DNA from: Siderastrea siderea
Taxonomy: Eukaryota > Cnidaria > Anthozoa > Scleractinia > Rhizangiidae
Length of the DNA stretch: 64,000 bases
Direction: 5' to 3'
Assembly: GCA_964030785.1 (NCBI GenBank)
Contig: OZ034968.1
Span: 75,128,427-75,192,426 of the forward strand
Shown piece by piece: positions 12,534 through 25,100 of the stretch. The notes under the pieces were generated by a model, which worked only from the letters and a program-made list of their open reading frames with translations, did no database searches and had not been told where the DNA came from. The position numbers and the translations under genes are program-made. Within the stretch, counting starts at the first letter, position 1, and each line of letters starts with the position of its first letter.

Positions 12534-13305
12534 GTAATCTATATGTCTTACGTTAAAGATGAAGTTCAGTTACCCCTCCTCACTCTGGCCTCCTTCTTGT
12601 TTCAGAGATCTAATCGCCTATCCGAACAAGAACCACGCAGAGAAGACAACATGGATCTTTGCAAGCGAGCTAATTACTTGAAATCCTACAAAGATACCCT
12701 TTGGAATTCAATTCAATTTATGGTGAAACAATGGTCACGCGAGTATTTATCTACATTGAGAGAACACCACAACTGCAAAGGGCCAGCAATCCAAAACCCT
12801 GAAGATTGTTGATGCTGTCATTTTGCGTGGAGATGAAAGCAATCGTGGAAAGGGGCCGCTGGGGGTAGCAGTGAATCTATGGGAGGGTCGCGATGGGATC
12901 ATACGTGCAGCGAAACTCCGTGCAGGGTAATCCTTCCTTGAGAGACCTGTTCAGCACCTCTACCCATTGGAGCTATCGTGCGACGGACCGGGACGGAAGA
13001 AGGAGTCCTCGAATCTAAACCCTGAGGTGCGGCTTTTCCGACCTAGGCGAAACGCTGAGTTCGTTACAGGTTTGCGGATTCAGTATGCTGCGTAGGATGA
13101 AGAGATTTAGGAACTGAATTTGCGCTCACGCAAACTTGTCTAGAAAACAAAGCACCTTATGCAGTGATAAAGAACTTTTAATGAACACTCACTCACCGCT
13201 TCACGGTTTCTGTTATTTTTACTGTACCTTTTGATTAAGTGCACTATAGATGACAATCAGTTTCCTTTTGCATGTGCTTTCTTGTAGAAACCGCATGCAG
13301 GGGGA

Positions 13306-13915
13306 GTGTGTCGCAAACTGTACAAAGGTCTTATTAGTTAAGACCGTCAATTGATTATTGTAATGAGAGAGTTGAGAGAGAGCGAGTGTGGGTGCCGCTT
13401 GATTGTTTATTCTGATAAAGCTTTTTAGCCAATGGGAATTGCTCTTTATAGGGCGTGCTAGTAAATAACAGTTTTTTACTTTCTGCAAGTTTTCGTTGTT
13501 GCGAGGAGTTGTGAGGACATGCGGGTGTGATTCTAAGGAATACATCTTCAGCGATATTGTGAAAAGTGTGGACGTCTTTCTTGTGTTCCCCACGTTATAA
13601 ATATTTCCGCATAACTGTGAGCTCTAGATTCTCTTTTTCTTCTTTTCATGCAATTGTAAATGTTAAGTGTGGCAGTGTTAATTATATGCCTTACCCAACA
13701 ATATTAAAGCAATGTCTAATTACAGTCAATTTTGTGCAGCGGTAAAAGATGTTGTAAAGAGGCGATACAGTGACATTATATAATAATTTTTTAAGAAGTT
13801 TTTTTTTTCCAAAGACGTTCTTAATTTTTATCATTTTCTTTTTTATTTAATTTATCTTTTTTTTGTGCAGACAGTTTCAATAGAAGAAGAGTCACCTCGT
13901 GGAATCTATTGAATA
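13306..13915 (+). repeat. Probable BEL/Pao 3' LTR
   Basis: A purine tract (gcagggggag) is followed by TGTGTCGCAA, the usual polypurine tract plus TG start downstream of a BEL integrase. The right end is uncertain and merges into an ATT/ATC microsatellite at 13918-13981. I did not find the 5' LTR to compare. Confidence 0.4.
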
Positions 13916-13916
13916 A

Positions 13917-13917
<1 letters not shown>

Positions 13918-13966
<49 letters not shown>

Positions 13967-13981
13967 CATCATCATCATCAT
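13918..13981. repeat. (ATT)n-(ATC)n microsatellite
   Basis: A pure TTA tract grading into TCA. Long apparent reading frames across it are low-complexity artefacts. Confidence 0.9.
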
Positions 13982-14197
13982 CACCACTAGTGGATCTATT
14001 AGCTGCTCTGCGTCCTCTTTTGTTCATAGAAAATTGGACCCGAACCCTCTATTTTAAGAAAATTTCATTTCCACTCGCTTCTTTTCACTCCATGTCCTAA
14101 CCTGTCAAGCAAGCTTGCCTCTGCTTCTTGACATTAACTGACAACATTTGCTCGAAAGTCAATCAGTTATAGTGTTATACTGCATGCTTGATTTGTT

Positions 14198-15499
14198 TTA
14201 GTCTTCATCCTGCTGTGATTCTGCCCAGGCCTTCTCAACTTCATCCCATTCTTCATCAGACATATCTATTGAGTAAATTAACATCAATGACTGATAATGC
14301 AAAAGCAGTCATTTTGGCATATTCTGTTCATCAACCTTAAGCAAGTACACAAACCGATTTTCATCGGGATAACGAAAGTTTGAGATACTGACAGCTAAAT
14401 TACTGTACCATTAAAGTGAAGAAGGGGCAAACAGGTTTTGGAGCATTCTTTTCCCGTTAAAATCGGGTGAAGGAGGCTAAGTTGGCATTAAAAACATTAC
14501 AACAGGATACGTCAACTGTCGAGACATGATCAAGTGAGTGATTTTCAGTGAAATCCTGCGTTTTGTACATTTTAAGGTTACAGATTATTGATTAGAGATG
14601 CAGTGTTATTTACAAATGAGAGTTTCCTTGGACATTTCGTCATATCACATTAACAACCTTATCGTTAAGTGACAAATGTCAGGACAATGAACACTATTCA
14701 AACTGGAGAAAGGTACCTACTTGTGCCTGATAAGGCAACTTATGACCCTCGCACTCGCCCTCGCCCCGCGTTTTAGACTGAACCATACTTTTGTCAAGTT
14801 AGATCGGACTACGTGTACAATTTTCAGTACGAATACGACTTTTCAAGCCTAGTGTGCATGCGCATGATTCTGATTCAAGCTTAACACCGCTCTCGTTCCT
14901 AGGCCTCCTTCTCTACTAGACAATAACAATCTCAAAACGAAACTTCAAAGTCGTACTCGTACGTTTATATCTTGCTTTTCACACCAAAGTCTACTGCCTG
15001 GACAGTTTTGGTATCAAAAGAAATTCCTACCAGAGATAAACTTAAGAACAATTGCATATCCTTGAATCTCTTCATCTGGAAAAGCTGACAGGTCAACTAC
15101 GGTCTGATTTGGACGTTCAGGGACGAAAATATTTCGAAGAAATTTACGGTCTCCCTCAGTGAGAGCTTCAGTAAGGTTCAATTTCTTTTGGCCTTTGGTC
15201 AATGCTTCTTCAAACTATAAAAAAAAAAATGAATGCCAAATAACTGTTACAGCATTTATATTTCAGCCATTCAGTGGTTCACTTAGAAGCCATAACAACT
15301 AAACAGGTTTAGTTTGCTTTTAAGTACTCCCGGGTGGACGGTAATTGTCTAAGCCTTTACAAGTTGGTGCCGAGACTTGAGACTTTCTCAGGGCTATAAA
15401 CTCGTTAACCCTCTATAACATACTGAAGTAATATACAAGAAGTCCATATATAAAATCAATCAATCAAAGAGTCAATCAATCAATCAATCAATCAATCAG

Positions 15500-15542
<43 letters not shown>

Positions 15543-18500
15543 GTCAATCAGTCACACTACATACTTCATAGCTCTAGCAAACCTCGGGAGTTGCCCTCAT
15601 ACAAATACTGTAAAGATTGTAAAAATGCAGACATGACTGTAACATAACTCTCTTACCCAGTGCAAATACTTGTTGACGCGCGCTTTACGCTCTTCTCTAT
15701 CCTTAGTGGGTATCAGAACTGAGTTGTTAATTTTTGCTAGCTTCTCGTCATCCTCGTTGGTGAAGGAAGCTAACATGAAGACAAAAGAACACTGAATCTT
15801 TATATCCTCATGACGGCTCTCAGCGGTTAAGACCAAACTATCTTTGAAATATTAGGGTTGATTTTGTGGGGCTTGCATAAAAAAAGCCCATACAACACGG
15901 AGTTCAAGGGGGGCATGCTATTGTTTTGGTTGTAGTCAAAGTGCAGTATTCCAGTCTACCCAAAGTTAGTCGAGAGACTGGTTATGAGAAGTTTTTTAAG
16001 GGAAAACAAAGCAGCGTCTCAATTTATCTTGAAAGCACCTCAACCATGTACGGGTGAGGACTGAATCAAGAAAGAGAGTATGTAGTAAGAGAGTATATCC
16101 CCCATACAAGCCTTATTTATGGGTATAAATGCCTCTCAGGTTATTTTTATAATGTTTCAGTCCTCTGCGGATAATTTTATCTCGGGTGTTGCGTGGATGT
16201 TTCCGCCAAAACGATGCAGAATAACACGATCTTCTAAGAGATGTCTATTTGCACTGGTGTCCTGACTTGGAAGCTTCAACACAATCTTATGACTCAATGA
16301 ATGAGTGGCATCGTAGATAGCTTCATGAATACAGGATAATACTGCAACTTCGTCAACTCGTGAAATTTCAACTTCGTCAACTCGTGAAATTTCAACTTCT
16401 GAATTACTGTCCAAATCGCTGCATAAGTTTCTCCAGGCCGAGTTGTTTCGGAAATGGCCAAATTTCTTTGAGCACGCGTGGGCCAAGGCACCTTTTTTGT
16501 TTGCAGTTGACTTTCTGGTAGAAAATATTTCCCTGATAATTTCAATGAACTCGTCAATGAAATCGTGAGTTAACTCGGAAACTACGTGTTCGTTTTCATT
16601 TGCCAGCAAGGCTTTTCTTGACAGATAAAATCCCAGATTCGCTTAAGATTCTATCTTCTCTGTTATCATCTTGTCAAGTTCTTCTTTTTTCTCATCCAGC
16701 ATGCCGCATAATTCTTCTAAATCTTCTGCAGAAAATCTTTTGTTTGACACTTTTCTTTGTTTTGTGCCGGTGTCTTTGAGCTCGAAGCCTTCAGCCTTTG
16801 CTTTGTTGAAGAAGCTTTCTTTTTCCTCGTGTTTCCCTCGTCCAAACTTTCGTCGGGGCAAGAGCTGGAGCTTTCGTGAGCATCGCCTTCACCATCAACT
16901 TCGATATCAACAAGGACATCGTTTTCACTCCTTTCATCGTCGCTCCCAATCACACTTTGTGCTTCATATTCCTCACTGGAACTAGAACGTTCGGCTTCAC
17001 TGCTCGAATTGTCTTCAGATCTGTCCTCTAAGTGAAACCAGGAAGGGCGATTCTCCTTCCAGCGAAGCCTTCGTGACGTGTTTGGGACAGAAACTTCGTT
17101 ATATTCGCGTTCGTCAACAAAACGCATGCTCAACGCGAGATCTTGACTCCTGTGTCGTTCGCATTTTGTTGCGCGACAAACGATTGCTTCTGCACGAGGG
17201 TATCAATGCGGAAAATATTCTCGCCACACGATTAGCCGTTACCTAACCCTCTTGGGACTCCACGATCTGTGAGTCGATCTAATAATAACGTGAAAGGCAT
17301 TACCTATGGAATAAGGCTTGTACTGGGGTTATCTCTCGGGCTAAATAACTTAACAAACACATTTCTAATGGGAGTGAATATATGAAATAATCATATATGT
17401 GAACTGCGGATGAAATAAGAAGTGATAATTACCCTGGCTCGCAGTTAAAGATATCAACTTAAGCAGTTGGGAAAAGAACAACCTGGATTTATTCATCCCG
17501 TGCAAGCCTAAATTTTTCAACTGCTTTAGTTGATATCTTTAACTGCGAGGGTCATTATCATTTCTTCCTTCTTTCTTCTCACATTGTAGTACATTTCTAA
17601 TGGTTAGTTGCTCCAACAGAGATTAAAACCTATCGCGGTTTGTGAACGGTCAAAGACTTAAAACGGCTACGAAAACAAAACCAAGACGTCTTCGGGCTTC
17701 ATAAGCACTTTCTTATATTAATATGATCTACCACACAAACAGTACACACGAGCCAGGAACAAACACATCTGAAAGGACCAGTACATTTAAACCGTGCATT
17801 TTATTGCTTCTTTAAGCTTCTTGTATCGCCATGTTTTCGTTTCCTTTTATAAACCTTCTAACATCAAGGTTTTGAACATTTTAAGGGCTTTTCAAATCGT
17901 TTACAGAACCTTTTCTGGTGACTAGCTTAGAGGTGGTTTTTGTAAGGGCGAAAGTTTATGTTACACTTACTGTGCGGCTACTGGAATCGGGCCACTTGGA
18001 AGAAAATTGACTCACAACGTTAATTGAGAACAAAATAAAGCAACATTTTTGTCATAAACACAAATTGACCAAAGCTAGAGGGTGGGACTAGGTGAGTCCA
18101 CCCAACAAGAATATATTCAACAATTGTCCCGCGAAATCGCGCGGAATATCACCTGATACGAAGCCGACAAGAACATATTCTCTTCCTGTATAGCCGTACC
18201 TGCCAAATCCCATTCCCCGCCCCCTATCGCAGTGTTTTCGTACTCTTCTTCTTCATCATCTTCTTCATTGATATCTCCATGGACCTCATGACCCTCAAGC
18301 TCCCCTTTAGAAAAAAAAAACACTGACGAATTACAAGTTTATCCTGGCTATCAACTACAGTTAAGGCCATGCATCTTTTATGTTTGACTTAGAGGTGCTT
18401 GTATCGAAAGAAACCGATACTGCTTGGAGAAGAATATCGGGGTTTGGGACAGTATTGCTTTGGTGCGTTAGCGTGCAGTATAGTTCATCCAGCCTTGCGG

Positions 18501-19050
18501 TATGCGGTTTTTTAATACCCTTGACGTCTCTTGGTGTTTTGGTGTTGATAGTTTCATTAAAGATTTCGGTAAGATGTTTTCAAACTTTCTTTGATTCGGC
18601 ATTCCTTCGATTTTTGACAAGGTATTTCGGTTTTTGCCGTGATTTTTTTTCGCGGTACTATGGTTCAGGGTATCAACCCTTTTGTCACCTCTGCGTCTAT
18701 AATGGCGGCGCACACAAGGGGACTAGTCGCAGGACCTAGTTCCTGCGCAAGTCGCAGATTCAGCCAAAAGAAAGAGAGTGTTTACACGAGGGGACAGTCC
18801 TTGGTGGTCGATTTTTATTCGGTCACAGCCTAAGTCGGAAAAGAAACACACACTTGAAGCAAGCGCAACTTGAAGTGACGCGTACCTGCGACTAGTCGTA
18901 CGAATTCAAACTACCTTAAATTCTTGGGATAAATTTTCAACCTGCGATTATATTTTTTTTGACGAAAATGGGAGTTTCACACGAAAGGAATTATTTTCCA
19001 GGACGAGTCTTAAGTACTAGTTCATAATAATAATAGTAATAATAATAATG

Positions 19051-19102
<52 letters not shown>

Positions 19103-22100
19103 AGGTTAATTACACGTAGTGGCACAAGGTGTGAATTAATACATGTTTACAAATTGAGAGTAGGAAATAGAAAATACAAAAATACAATATATCTTAAGCT
19201 AATCTAGGAGGACTGGGGTTACAAAAATGCTAAAAACTACTCTAACAATACTATTTAAAGGAAATTATTAAGAAACAGCTTAATACATCTTTAGAGATAT
19301 ACCCTATTAACCCACATTATTTTAGGGCCTGCTGAAAAGCCATCGCTGGAAAGAAACTATTTTTAAAACGCTCTGTTCTGCAAAGGGGAAAAGAGATGTG
19401 ATCGGCGTGGCGCAAGTTATGGCCGTGCACCTCGTTACAGCGCAACAGGACGTTTGAAAACAGGCGTGAAGTGCGGTCGAAGGCGTTAGTAAAGGTTCTG
19501 GAGCAAATGCTCAACCTTCTTTCCTCTAAGCGCGGAATAGAGCTCAGGCTCAGTGCCATGTCGTAGCTGGTGTAAGGATAAATAATTCGCATCGCGCGTT
19601 TCCGGACCATTTCAACCTTCTCATAAGATACTGCTGGAGGCTATTGGACCACACGGGACAGGCATACTCCAAAACAGATCTAACTAGGGCATTATAGATG
19701 GTAACAAGATGCCGTGGTGTAACACCAGCACGTTTAAGTGCGCGTATCAGGTACAACCGTTTAGACGCTTTGTTAATAATTTCCTGTGTATTGCTATTCC
19801 ATTTGAGGTTGTTACAGAATATGACCCCCAATACGTTGTTAGTTCCTTCGTGTGTGTGGACCTTGAGATGCTCAATGTGAAATTGGGCATTTATTTGCTT
19901 CCTTCCAGTTCTAGTTAGTGTCTGAGATATATAATTACCTAGTTAACTAATCATTATTAGGTCTATTAGATTTGTATTTGTCTTTTCGGCTATTTTAATT
20001 TTATATATTGTATTTACTTTTAGGTATTTTTAACGTTTTGTTCAGTTGGTGTGATATCCATATGGATTTTACCGACGTAATGAAATGTAGATGTACTGTA
20101 CTCAAATGTAATCGTACCTGCTAAAACATTTTCAGCGCCTTCTATCGCCGTGTTTTCGTACTCTTCGTCTTCCTCATCTTCTTCAATTATGTCTCCATAG
20201 ACGTCATGACCCACAAATTCTCCTTCAGCAAGTTTTAGGTGGTTGGTTTCCTGGTCGTAAATCACGCGGTGACATTTAAGGAGTAATGGACGGCGTGCGT
20301 TTCTCGTCACCATCTTTAGAGGTATCACCCTCATTTTTCTATGTACCTCCAACTGAGCATATGGTTGCGGGTTAGGCATAGTGACTCCTGCGTCCACCTC
20401 AAGCTTCCAAAAAAAGGAAGGAAGGATAACGCAGAAATGATAATCGGTCCTCGTGCATAAAGACATGAGATGAGCACAAATGCGCGTGGGCCCAAATAAG
20501 ATCTAACGACATTACAGATACAGCTGATAGTGTGGTTACACCAGTTTCTTCCTCTTGCGTGACTAGTTTGTAGCAGTGTCAAAACAAAAAAAAAATTCCG
20601 CTTTGATAAGTGAATACGTGTGGCTCAAAGTTAAGGTCCTGATTTAAACCTTCAATAATATGAATGATAAGTCTTGCATTAACACTGTCGGATAGTTTCA
20701 CTGTGGCTCCTTAACTTTCATTACATTTTTGAACATTTGTACCACGCGTTTTTTGGAAAAAGTGACAAAAAAACCGCTTTGTAAAAAACATTGTCGCCTT
20801 AGACAACCTGTGCCGCGTGACAACAAACAGTTTAATTATCCGATCCGGTGTGGAAAATATCACGAAACTTATGGGTCCTTGTTTGACTTGTCAGGGGCAG
20901 ATCCCCGGGGGCGGGAAGGTGGATTGGGTGGTTAGCACCCCCCCATTCTTTGGGGTCGTTTAAGCTTGAAATTAAGAAAGGGAACAAAACTATCACTGAG
21001 GCGACTTTGTCTCATATTGTTCTGATATTGTTCTGTCATGTCAGCCACCCCCCTTCAAAAATCCTGGATAAGTCACTGCTTGTACATTTCTGCACGTCTT
21101 GCGAAAAGTTAATTTATGCACGATGACTTTGGCAAGCCCGTATCCAGACAAATTAATATATATATATATACAACTGATGGAAAAACGTCTGGTAAAAAAG
21201 TATAAATCATGAACGATGCGACATTATGGAATTCTGGGAAAACAGCACGGCAGGCTTGTTACTCCGTTCCGTTTATTCATATTCAAGGTAATTTTATTCA
21301 TGGAGAGATTTTGAAGTATATCTATCAGTTTTATTTTGTCCGTCCATTATGATGTTCTTGCGCTTCCCAGAAAACCACTGGTTCGTATAGTTCGTGGTTT
21401 ATGCTTTTTATCCGACAACGTTTCTTCAATTTTAGTGTATATTAATGACAACGCAGGTGATAGCAATGGAATGAGCTGTGCTCAAGAGCTCGCGCTCATC
21501 CCAAAAAGAGAAGAAAAGTAAAAACTACAACGCTACATCCCAGTGTCGGGGTTCGGGAGGGGGTGGGTGATGGAGAGGAGGTTCTATTAAGGACGGTGCC
21601 TCCTTTTGTTACTGCGCATACGTTCTGCGTATTTCGGGATATTCGGGTTTCTCAAGGAATTTGCCCCCTAATACAACAATATTATTGCGCGGTTTATGAC
21701 TATGTTGGAAAAGCAGATCTTAGCAAGGGCAATCAGAATCCAGAAAGAAAACTGGGGGTAACCACGCATTTTTCAGAAATAATTGAGCTTAAATTTGGAA
21801 AGAAATTGCCATACATTCTTTGTACTTTAACGCTTTTTTAGAATTATGGTTGCTTAATTATCTTTGAAAAATGCGTGGTTACACATATTTTTCTTTTTGG
21901 ATTCCAATTACCTTTGCTAAGATCTACTTTTTCCCCATAGACATACCCTTTGCAAAAATACATCTGTAGTAGGAGGCACCGTCCTTAAAAGGTTTGGCCA
22001 ACGGTAATGTCACAGTTTATAATACAGCAAATAGTGTAGTTGTGTGTGATTGGTAAAAATGTGTCAGATAACACAATACACCCAAACCAAACCTGGGAAG

Positions 22101-25100
22101 ATAACTCCAGTCTTTAAAGGTATAGAAAGGTATAGATAGTAAATCCCTTAAATTTAAAAATAGGACTTTTGAGTTAGGCGCCCGAAGTGCATGATTGACA
22201 TTGTAGGAATTGAAGCCACACAAAAATGGCTTAATAAATAGTAATATTTCCCGTTCTGGGGAAATGTTGTCATAGAACTGTGACATTTTCTTAAGGTAGA
22301 AGGCGGGCGAAACAAATGTTTCCACCAACAAACGGTATCTATAATGGGTTGTTATTATATAATACCTCATTCTTTCGTTTGCCTTTGACTTCAAATCGTT
22401 CGCTATAGATCACTTTGGTTATCAAACGCAGTTTACAACCTTTGAAAACTTTCATCATATTGGTGTTGAGTTTCGTATCTGCCAACATTCGACGTAAGTC
22501 CGGATCTGTTACGTACTCTTGATCGATTTTGCCGAGTTCCAAGTCTCCAAGATCTTGGTTCATCTTTATCTTTGTTATCGCATAGTTTGCTGCCTCGAGC
22601 CCAAGTTGAAAATTTCTAATCAACGAAAAAGATAAAAAAAGACATTGGTTTTATTTTCTTTCCCCGTTCCTCGAGGTCATGATATATTGTCTCTTTTATA
22701 CGATGGCAAACGCCTTCCCTTATGGCCACGGTGTTTAGATTGTTGAAATATTCCTCTGGCGGGGCTTAGCTTAACTGCTAGATGTGCTCACTCACTTCAA
22801 CCTCTTTTGAGATATCGAGATGTTAGCAAGACCCAAGTAAAATTTATAGTTCGTTTTCTTGCATCATTTTTCTTTCACGGTCTCTCTTCCAATGTATTCC
22901 ACCTTTTAAAGGTCGCTCTTCGATTCGTTCAAGCGGCCGGAGAGGCAAAATAACGTCAAATACCACATGTAGAATGCAATGTTAGTTCCTTTCAGCAGTT
23001 TTATTTCGATTCGACTTAAAATTGGGTCAACTTGAAACGACGGTTAAAATCCCAATTATATTATTATAAACCGTTATAATTCGCAAATTCGATAATTTTA
23101 CACAACTTTGGTGACCCGTCAAGCGCGAGTTACACTACGCGCTTGGGCTGTCAATGTTCTGGTAAACTTTTCCCAACTTCAATAAGGTTAATTTACAGCT
23201 ATCAACATGTGATTTTAAGCATTAACTATAGCCAAGCTAAAATATACACTTTACATTTCTCAAGTTAATAGGGTGAACCTGAAGTTTTAAAATGATCGAA
23301 GATAAAAAGTAGGAGTTTCGTTACATTTAAAGTGATAGATAAAAAAGCCATTGTACTAATCCATTGGCTCCTGATTTTGAAACCAGACTGTGCCATTTTT
23401 GGCCTCCATCAAGGTAATTTGAACGAAAACAGTCACAGCCTTCGCTTCCGACACGAAAGCTAAAATTACTTTCGATTTCAGGGAGAATTTTAAGAATTTA
23501 TCCAGGCATACAACAATGCAAAATTGCTTAACCGGACTACCTCTATTTCTTCTTACATTGTATCTCTCTTTTTTGTCAGCTTTGTTGGCATTTTATTAGC
23601 TTTTCTTCGCGGTGGAAAATCTTCACGCAAGCCTTGAAGAAAATTTCCATTTTCCCAAGAAGTAGCATTTCTGCAAGCAAAATTCCCTGGGTGTAACGCC
23701 AGATTCATTCGATCATCCAGAATGTTCTAAAACATTTTTCTACCTCGTCAGTTGATAAGTGACTTTCACAGTGATGACGTCACATACGATACAAGGATGA
23801 TGCCCTCACGGCCAATTTTGGCTGGTTTAAGGGGGAGACTATTAACTACCATATTGTTGCTATGGGAAGTTCCTAATCATCATATCTTAGAAACGCTAGC
23901 TTCCACAGATAAGCTGCTTGGCCACATTTGTTCCATGGGATTTTCGAGTCACAACCATATTTGGCAGGTCACGTGACCTAAACAGAAAAAACCTAAAACT
24001 CAAACGGCATACAATTTTGGTTATTGAAAACAGTGCTAATATTTAATGATCATCAAGACGCAAAACGTGACGTATCGATTTCTTGAAATTTGCATTATTA
24101 TGAATGTCATGACGTCATAAGTACGTATGTTTATACATTTTGTGCTGTAGTTTTTCTGTTCTTTGTAATAACAGTAATTGCTTACGTCAGATTATAAAGA
24201 AGGTTTAATTATTTCCGATTCGCGAAAAAAGTCGAAACTCTACTTTTTTCCTCCGAGTTCCAGGCATTTTTTAAAGCGCTGTTGGAGACTGGCACTAGCT
24301 ACGCAGGCGAAATGTCAGATGTTCATCCCCATACATTTCACCCATCTAGCGGTACAAAACGCTGGAAAACAGCGTAGGACAAAATAACTTCCACAATAAT
24401 CCCTTAGCAACAACGCCAGATCTGTAGTTAAGTGGGTGAGTGGGTTAAGAGTAGTGTACCTTTTAATTTAAACATCATAATAGGCCTAATATTGGTAAGG
24501 ATAGGAGGTACTGACGTCACAATTTGGATTTCCTCATGAGAGGCGCTTTCATGGAATAGGGACAATAGGAACAGTATGCTCATAGAATAGAATAGAATAG
24601 AATAGATTAGAATAGAATAGAATAGAATGGAATAGAATAGAATACACCTTATTCCAAAATGGCGGAAAATAAAATTATTCTTTTGTCTCCATGTTAATTG
24701 GCCCTTGTTGCCTTCGTTCTAGGCCAAATATTCCTTTGCATTCTGCAGATGAGATCGAGGCAACAAGGGCAAATTAACAATTAGACAAAAGAGTAATGTA
24801 TTTCCGCCATTTTGGAATAAGGTGTATAGAATAGAGACTTAATTCATTGAGGGTGGCACGTTCCAGTAACAAAAGTTACTGACTTGCCTGCAGTTAGCTA
24901 ACACTGTTTGGTTTGTTTAAAACTAATGTGTTTTCAAAAATAAAAGTACGCTCAAATTCTGTCAAGTCACTTGTCATTCAACTCGAGCAAATAAACGTTT
25001 GTTGTCATCCTTACGTTTTCTATTACAAGATGGCTTCAAACATTTAAGTTGAATCGCCTTTCCCTGAACATCTCTTAAGGGCCCATTAAAGTATCTCGTT

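Larger units (their letters stand above)
11264..12545. mobile_element. Insertion splitting the BEL/Pao integrase, rich in palindromes
   Basis: The integrase reading NRRPL stops at 11263 and resumes as SYVKDEV at 12546. The insert holds a hairpin pair around 11340-11392 (tattggacatacga and its inverse), a separate inverted-repeat element at 11851-12023, and a fold-back near its right end (12395-12533). No coding capacity is recognised; this is a non-autonomous, nested insertion. Confidence 0.6.
10474..13100 (+). pseudogene. BEL/Pao retrotransposon polyprotein relic (integrase region)
   Basis: Integrase-region signatures follow in order: EFRGRIQGHYPIF, the zinc-binding HAH...LHGG, GCKRF, VDFAGPIKYR with the first catalytic Asp, then FSDNGRTFVGAAK with the second Asp, WDGQFE near the third catalytic residue, and EVETQMNRRPL. 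After the insertion it resumes at SYVKDEVQLP, then DAVILRGDES, LYPLELSCDG and RLFRPRRNAEF. It is dead: one Cys of the zinc pair is lost (GRWGCKRF), there is a stop after about 10935, several frameshifts, and a 1.28-kb insertion at 11264-12545. It lies between GSDM-1 and GSDM-2. Confidence 0.78.

Noticed and set aside
13219..13593. 124-codon minus-strand ORF
   Set aside because: Lies across the probable BEL/Pao LTR and has no family signature.
16671..16985. Plus-strand Ser/Phe-rich ORF
   Set aside because: Antisense of the acidic Ser/Glu-rich stretch of the nested minus-strand gene.
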